The notes under the pieces were generated by a model. The model saw only the letters and a program-made list of their open reading frames with translations, did no database searches and was not told the origin of the DNA. A stretch of DNA of 64,000 bases, from the NCBI GenBank assembly GCA_038744785.1, contig JBCDLX010000003.1, positions 62,001-126,000 on the forward strand, given 5' to 3'. Positions 60,561-64,000 of the stretch are shown piece after piece (the first letter of the stretch is position 1; each line of letters opens with the position of its first letter). The translations under genes were made by a program, and so were the position numbers. This DNA is from Ovoidimarina sp038744785. GTDB taxonomy: Bacteria > Pseudomonadota > Alphaproteobacteria > Rhodobacterales > Rhodobacteraceae.

Positions 60561-61317
60561 AAAGGTCGCTCCCGTTTGGACAATCGCGCGTTCACAATGA
60601 CCTTAAAGTTGCTTTTCGGCCAATCACTTTCCCTTTGGTCAAGCGAAGTTGATCGGACCCTGTGGTACACTCTTTCAGCTACCGCGTGCTTCGATCCGGT
60701 CGTATACGGATAACCGGAGAGCCGCAAATGCACCCAGTGCAGATCCTAAATGTGGCACTAGAACGATATTGAAGGTCTACCGAGAGACTTGCGCGTGCGA
60801 AGAAGTCTTTGGGCCAAACCGGGTGATAGATGCACTGATGAGCCAAAAAGCTGGTCGTGGGTTTGGTCATTGATATGGTACGGATCAGAATTGTCGTTCT
60901 CCCAGAGATCCAGTTCCTTGCTTGACTGCACAAAGACAAGGGTCAACTTCGGGGCGAGGCGGCGAGGTTCACTTTGTTCTCCAACGGACTGTCCATTGAC
61001 CCCATATCGGTCCAGATTGGCGGCTAGACTGCGCCCGGAGGACAAGCAAACTCGAAACAGTTTAGGCAAGAGGCGCGCGGGAAGGATGCCTTCCGTCCCC
61101 TTGGATGCGGCGCACGCGGACTCCATGCTGTTGGCGGCGATGAGCCGACCGAATCAGCGGGCGCTCCTGTACTAGCCGTCGGATCAGGGTTGTGTTCGAA
61201 CTGCGCCTGCAACAGATTGAGCGCGCACCTATCCAGATGGCTGAGATATATTGATGCGCGATCGCCGGCAGACAACCGGGCGCAAAGCCTTGCGACCACG
61301 GCCAAACGGGGGGCTCT
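60561..61317. other. Gene-free interval of 757 nt
   Basis: This is the longest interval without a recognisable gene. Short open frames exist on both strands, but none has a signal, domain or ribosome site that I can support, and they do not resemble the strong codon pattern of their neighbours. It must hold the promoters of the Cys/His-SCO1 cluster and of phnM. It could also contain a decayed gene or an unannotated RNA; I see no terminal repeats of an insertion sequence. Confidence 0.5.
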
Positions 61318-62502
61318 ATGTGGCTGTCTGATTTCACGCTGGTTCTTCCTGACCGGTTGATGGAACGGGGGTCGCTTCGGGTCGAAGCCGGACGGATCGC
61401 GGAGATTGCCGATCATCCCGTTGAAGGTGGCGTTGCAGGCGACGGGCTGCACCTGTTTCCGGGATTGATCGACATTCATGGCGATATGATCGAGCTAGAG
61501 GTCGCGCCGCGTCCCGGGGCTGAGCTGCCGATGGACCTTGCACTTGGAACGCTTGACGACCGACTCGCGGCGGCTGGCGTGACGACTGCTTATGCGTCGG
61601 TGTCGTTTTCGCGCGGAGCCGTGAACGGGGCGCCCCGGTCGTTTGAACATACCAGTCGCTTGATCCGGGCAGTGCGTGTCAGTGCCGGATCATGCCGCAT
61701 AGATCACAAGGTGCATGCGCGGTTCGACATCACGTTCGACCGCGCTGTCGAGGTTATTGCAGACCTCGTACGGGACAACATGGTTGATCTGGTTTCGCTC
61801 ATGGATCACACGCCGGGTCAGGGTCAGTACCGCGATGTCGAACGGCATATCGCGCAGATCGCCTCTGTTGACGGGATTGGCGAGGACGCGGCCCGTGCCC
61901 GGGTCATGGCACAGATTGCCAAGCGGTCCGGCCCCGAGGACGTGATAATCGCGACCCTGCACAAGGTGGCCGGGCTTTGCCGGGCCGCGGGCATTCCGCT
62001 GGCAAGCCATGACGACGATACCCCGTCGAAAGTTGACCTGATGGCCACACTTGGGGCGGTCGTCAGCGAGTTTCCGGTTACGATGGACGCCGCCCGCCAA
62101 GCCCATCAGAATGGAATGCAAATCGCGATGGGCGCGCCGAACGCGCTTCGCGGTGTGTCTTATTCTGGAAACCTGTCGGCGCGCGCCACGCATGCAGAGG
62201 GATTGCTTTCAATCCTCGCAGCAGACTACCATCCCGGTACCATGCTTCCCTCGATCCTGGTTCTAGCCGCCTCCGATCCCGATGCGCTTCCCGGTGCCGC
62301 GCGCCTGGCAACGGTCAACCCGGCGAAGGCAATGGGCCTTTCAGATCGCGGCGCGCTTGCCCAAGGGCTTCGGGCTGATCTGATGGTCGCCGATTGCCGC
62401 GGCATTGGGCGATCGGTCGCGTGCCTGTCTCAGGGTCGACTGGTCTATTCCGATGGCACCCTCGGTCTCGGCGCAAGCGGGCGCGCGCATGCGGCCGCCT
62501 GA
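61318..62502 (+). CDS. phnM: PhnM-type alpha-D-ribose 1-methylphosphonate 5-triphosphate diphosphatase
   Basis: A 394-residue amidohydrolase-superfamily enzyme of the C-P lyase pathway, releasing pyrophosphate from ribose 1-phosphonate 5-triphosphate. Metal-site segments are LFPGLIDIHGDMIELE, SLMDHTPGQGQYRD and LASHDDDTPSKVD, then VSEFPVTMDAARQAHQ, MGAPNALRGVSYSGN and ADYHPGTMLPS. GGGGGG precedes the ATG. No other C-P lyase genes (phnG-L) are visible, so it may work with genes elsewhere, or with the phnM-like copy at the window's edge. It faces the TIM-barrel gene convergently. Confidence 0.9.
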   Translation: MWLSDFTLVLPDRLMERGSLRVEAGRIAEIADHPVEGGVAGDGLHLFPGLIDIHGDMIELEVAPRPGAELPMDLALGTLDDRLAAAGVTTAYASVSFSRGAVNGAPRSFEHTSRLIRAVRVSAGSCRIDHKVHARFDITFDRAVEVIADLVRDNMVDLVSLMDHTPGQGQYRDVERHIAQIASVDGIGEDAARARVMAQIAKRSGPEDVIIATLHKVAGLCRAAGIPLASHDDDTPSKVDLMATLGAVVSEFPVTMDAARQAHQNGMQIAMGAPNALRGVSYSGNLSARATHAEGLLSILAADYHPGTMLPSILVLAASDPDALPGAARLATVNPAKAMGLSDRGALAQGLRADLMVADCRGIGRSVACLSQGRLVYSDGTLGLGASGRAHAAA

Positions 62503-62590
62503 AGGGTGCAGAGCGCGGTCCTAGCGCGCGTAACACCCTGCTTTTGGGCGCCGTGTTCGCTTAAAGCGAAGTGGCCGAACGGCTTCTGTT

Positions 62591-63406
62591 TCAGACAGCC
62601 AAACCGCGCGCGCGAAGCCACTCAAATGCGCGCGGGATGTTTGTGTGATCGCGAAGCTCCAGAACAAGGTGAGTTTCGGCCTCGATCTCGGACAGTGCGG
62701 CGAAAACACCGTACCATTCGATGTTACCGTCGCCCATCGCCCAGTGCTGGTCCGCATGCCCATCAAGATCCTGAAGGTGAACATGCTGAAGCGCGGGACC
62801 CGCGGCGCGCACAAACTGGTCGACCGGCGGCGCACCGGACATGTTTCGCGCAAGGTGCGCGTGGCCTGTATCGATCGACACTGCGACCGCCTTTGATCCA
62901 AAGCTTTCCATCAGCCTGGCGCGCTCGAACGGGTCAACGTCTTCGATATTTTCGATCACAAGGGTGACACCTGCGTCGCTGGCCCGGGCGACGACCGGGT
63001 CCAGGATCGCATGGATCGTCCCGAACTCTCTCTCACGGTATCCCGGCTCAGAGAGAACGTGGTTGTGATACCAATGATTGAACGGCGAGTGGATCACCAT
63101 CTGGCACGCGCCGAGGATTTCACAGGCTTCGACCCCCCGCAGGTACTTGTTGGAGATCAGGGGCTGAAGCTCGGTGTCTGGGTTGTTGATATCGAGGCCA
63201 TAGAACGGACCGTGGATTCCAATGCGCCCTTGGTGCCCAGCGAGCTCCCCACGTGCTGCATCGGCAACCTCGCGCCACCCATTGTCCATCAGCCCAAGCC
63301 TGTAGAAGTCTTGGATTTCAACGTCGCGCGCGTCCGCGAAAAGCCAGTCGCGGTGTGCGGCGATCTGGTCGACCATCAAGCAAGCACCAATCTTTAGGGA
63401 GGTCAT
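62591..63406 (-). CDS. Sugar-phosphate isomerase/epimerase-like TIM-barrel protein
   Basis: A 271-residue protein of the xylose-isomerase-like/AP-endonuclease-2 superfamily. It starts at 63406 (MTSLKIGACLMVDQIAAHRDW). Metal-ligand regions are IGIHGPFYGLDIN, MVIHSPFNHW, LVIENIEDVD (Glu), VSIDTGHAHLA (Asp/His), HVHLQDLDGHADQHWAMGDG and LVLELRDHTNI. Substrate unknown. It lies 43 nt downstream of a phnM-like gene on the same strand, so a role in handling a sugar from phosphonate breakdown is possible but speculative. Confidence 0.85.
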   Translation of the reverse strand: MTSLKIGACLMVDQIAAHRDWLFADARDVEIQDFYRLGLMDNGWREVADAARGELAGHQGRIGIHGPFYGLDINNPDTELQPLISNKYLRGVEACEILGACQMVIHSPFNHWYHNHVLSEPGYREREFGTIHAILDPVVARASDAGVTLVIENIEDVDPFERARLMESFGSKAVAVSIDTGHAHLARNMSGAPPVDQFVRAAGPALQHVHLQDLDGHADQHWAMGDGNIEWYGVFAALSEIEAETHLVLELRDHTNIPRAFEWLRARGLAV

Positions 63407-63449
63407 CGGCAGAATCCTCGAGTAACTCGGCTGCGGCCACATCGACCTT

Positions 63450-64000
63450 CTAAGCCACGCGGCGGCCCCCGACCCAAGTCTCGCGAACGAACAAACCGTC
63501 GCTTGCCTGCCGGACCCGGATCAGATCAGCCTTCTTGCCCGGCGCGATCTTGCCCCGATCACTTAGGCCGCTGGCGTCCGCCGGGGTTGTCGAAACCGTC
63601 CGAAACGCGCGGGGCAGATCTGACCAAAGCGTATTCAGGACGCCGACAGAGGCCAAAAGGGCCGCCGGGACATAGTCCGATGACACGATGTCCAAACATC
63701 CCGCCTCTGCCAGGGTCCGGGCTGATACATTGCCCGAATGCGACATCCCCCGAATAAGGTTCGGCGCGCCCATCATCACCGAAATCCCGGCGGCTCTTGA
63801 TGCCCGCGCTGCCTCTTCGGTGGTCGGAAACTCGGCCACCCGCACTCCGTGCGCAGCGGAACGAGCAACATCATCGTGGGTGGTGTCGTCATGGCTTGCG
63901 ATCACCGCGCCGGTCCGGCGTGCGGCAGCGATCGCGGCTGCCTCGTGAGCTGCACCGTTCTGCGTTTTCAGAGTCTGTTGTCCGCGAATGTGATCTTGGA
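63450..64000 (-). CDS. PhnM-like phosphonate metabolism amidohydrolase (5' end beyond window)
   Basis: The C-terminal part of a second PhnM-type protein; the frame is open to the last base of the window, so the N-terminus lies outside. Visible segments match the phnM at 61318-62502: VIASHDDTTHDDV, RVAEFPTTEEAARASRAAG, MMGAPNLIRGMSHSGN, IVSSDYVPAALL and ASGLSDRGKIAPGKKADLI. It is the upstream gene of the TIM-barrel protein. Two PhnM-type proteins so close together suggest different substrates or pathways; this one may be the copy belonging to a C-P lyase operon to the right. Confidence 0.88.
   Translation of the reverse strand, partial: QDHIRGQQTLKTQNGAAHEAAAIAAARRTGAVIASHDDTTHDDVARSAAHGVRVAEFPTTEEAARASRAAGISVMMGAPNLIRGMSHSGNVSARTLAEAGCLDIVSSDYVPAALLASVGVLNTLWSDLPRAFRTVSTTPADASGLSDRGKIAPGKKADLIRVRQASDGLFVRETWVGGRRVA

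Noticed and set aside
60758..61126. Possible transposase remnant in the long gap
   Set aside because: No DDE or HTH motif, no terminal inverted repeats and no target duplication could be seen.
1..64000. CRISPR array, prophage, integron or plasmid origin
   Set aside because: No regularly spaced repeats, phage structural genes, integrases or iterons were noticed in reading the window.

Overview
The window is a gene-dense, GC-rich stretch of an alphaproteobacterial chromosome, most likely from the Rhodobacterales (Roseobacter group). This rests on gene content and order: coaBC-dut-moeB, hisS-hisZ-hisG, an opgC-opgG-opgH glucan operon, a stand-alone Hint-domain protein, PhnM-type phosphonate enzymes and many ATGA/GTGA gene overlaps. 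No rRNA, tRNA, CRISPR array, prophage or intact insertion sequence was recognised. Both ends cut through genes: coaBC on the left and a phnM-like gene on the right.

Layout. 0-15 kb holds housekeeping and metabolic genes: coaBC, dut, a membrane-anchored MoeB/ThiF protein, an amino-acid ABC binding protein and permease without an ATPase, an M3 peptidase, an inositol-phosphatase-family enzyme, a soxR gene divergent from a VOC protein across a near-consensus SoxR box, a hydroxyacid dehydrogenase, an MscS channel and a dimethylglycine/sarcosine-dehydrogenase-like enzyme. 15-17 kb has a degenerate Hint protein, a Stf0 sulfotransferase and a small lipoprotein. 17.3-26.6 kb is one minus-strand purine operon: xanthine dehydrogenase xdhA-xdhB-xdhC translationally coupled to a BMP-type ABC importer. 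27-33 kb has an ArsR-SRPBCC pair with two operator-like palindromes, dnaE, an AbrB-family membrane protein, slyX, and phenylalanine hydroxylase facing an Lrp-type regulator. 34-41.8 kb contains hisS-hisZ-hisG and the nucleoside salvage operon cdd-deoA-deoB-add-upp.

The most unusual region is 41.9-48 kb, a six-gene minus-strand operon with three Rieske [2Fe-2S] domains, each fused to a different partner: a glutamate-synthase-type FMN/3Fe-4S domain, a ferric-reductase-type heme-b membrane domain, and a thiamine-diphosphate enzyme of the acetolactate synthase/pyruvate oxidase superfamily. Three small or single-pass membrane proteins lie between them. The first five genes overlap by exactly 4 nt, three of them starting with GTG. 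One membrane protein carries a Cys/His signature that recurs in a secreted protein at 60.1 kb, within a cluster containing a SCO1/SenC-type copper protein and a rhodanese. I read the operon as an undescribed membrane-linked redox system, possibly moving electrons between 2-oxo-acid or amino-acid chemistry and the quinone pool; that function is inference.

Divergent from it (48.2-53 kb) are a DUF302 protein, a second ThDP enzyme, a family III CoA-transferase and a TTC38-like TPR protein. 53-57.7 kb is the opgC-opgG-opgH operon. 57.7-60.6 kb is a minus-strand secreted-protein cluster (Cys/His protein, unknown periplasmic protein, SCO1, rhodanese, esterase). After a 757-nt gap without a recognisable gene, the window ends with two phnM-like genes flanking a TIM-barrel isomerase/epimerase.
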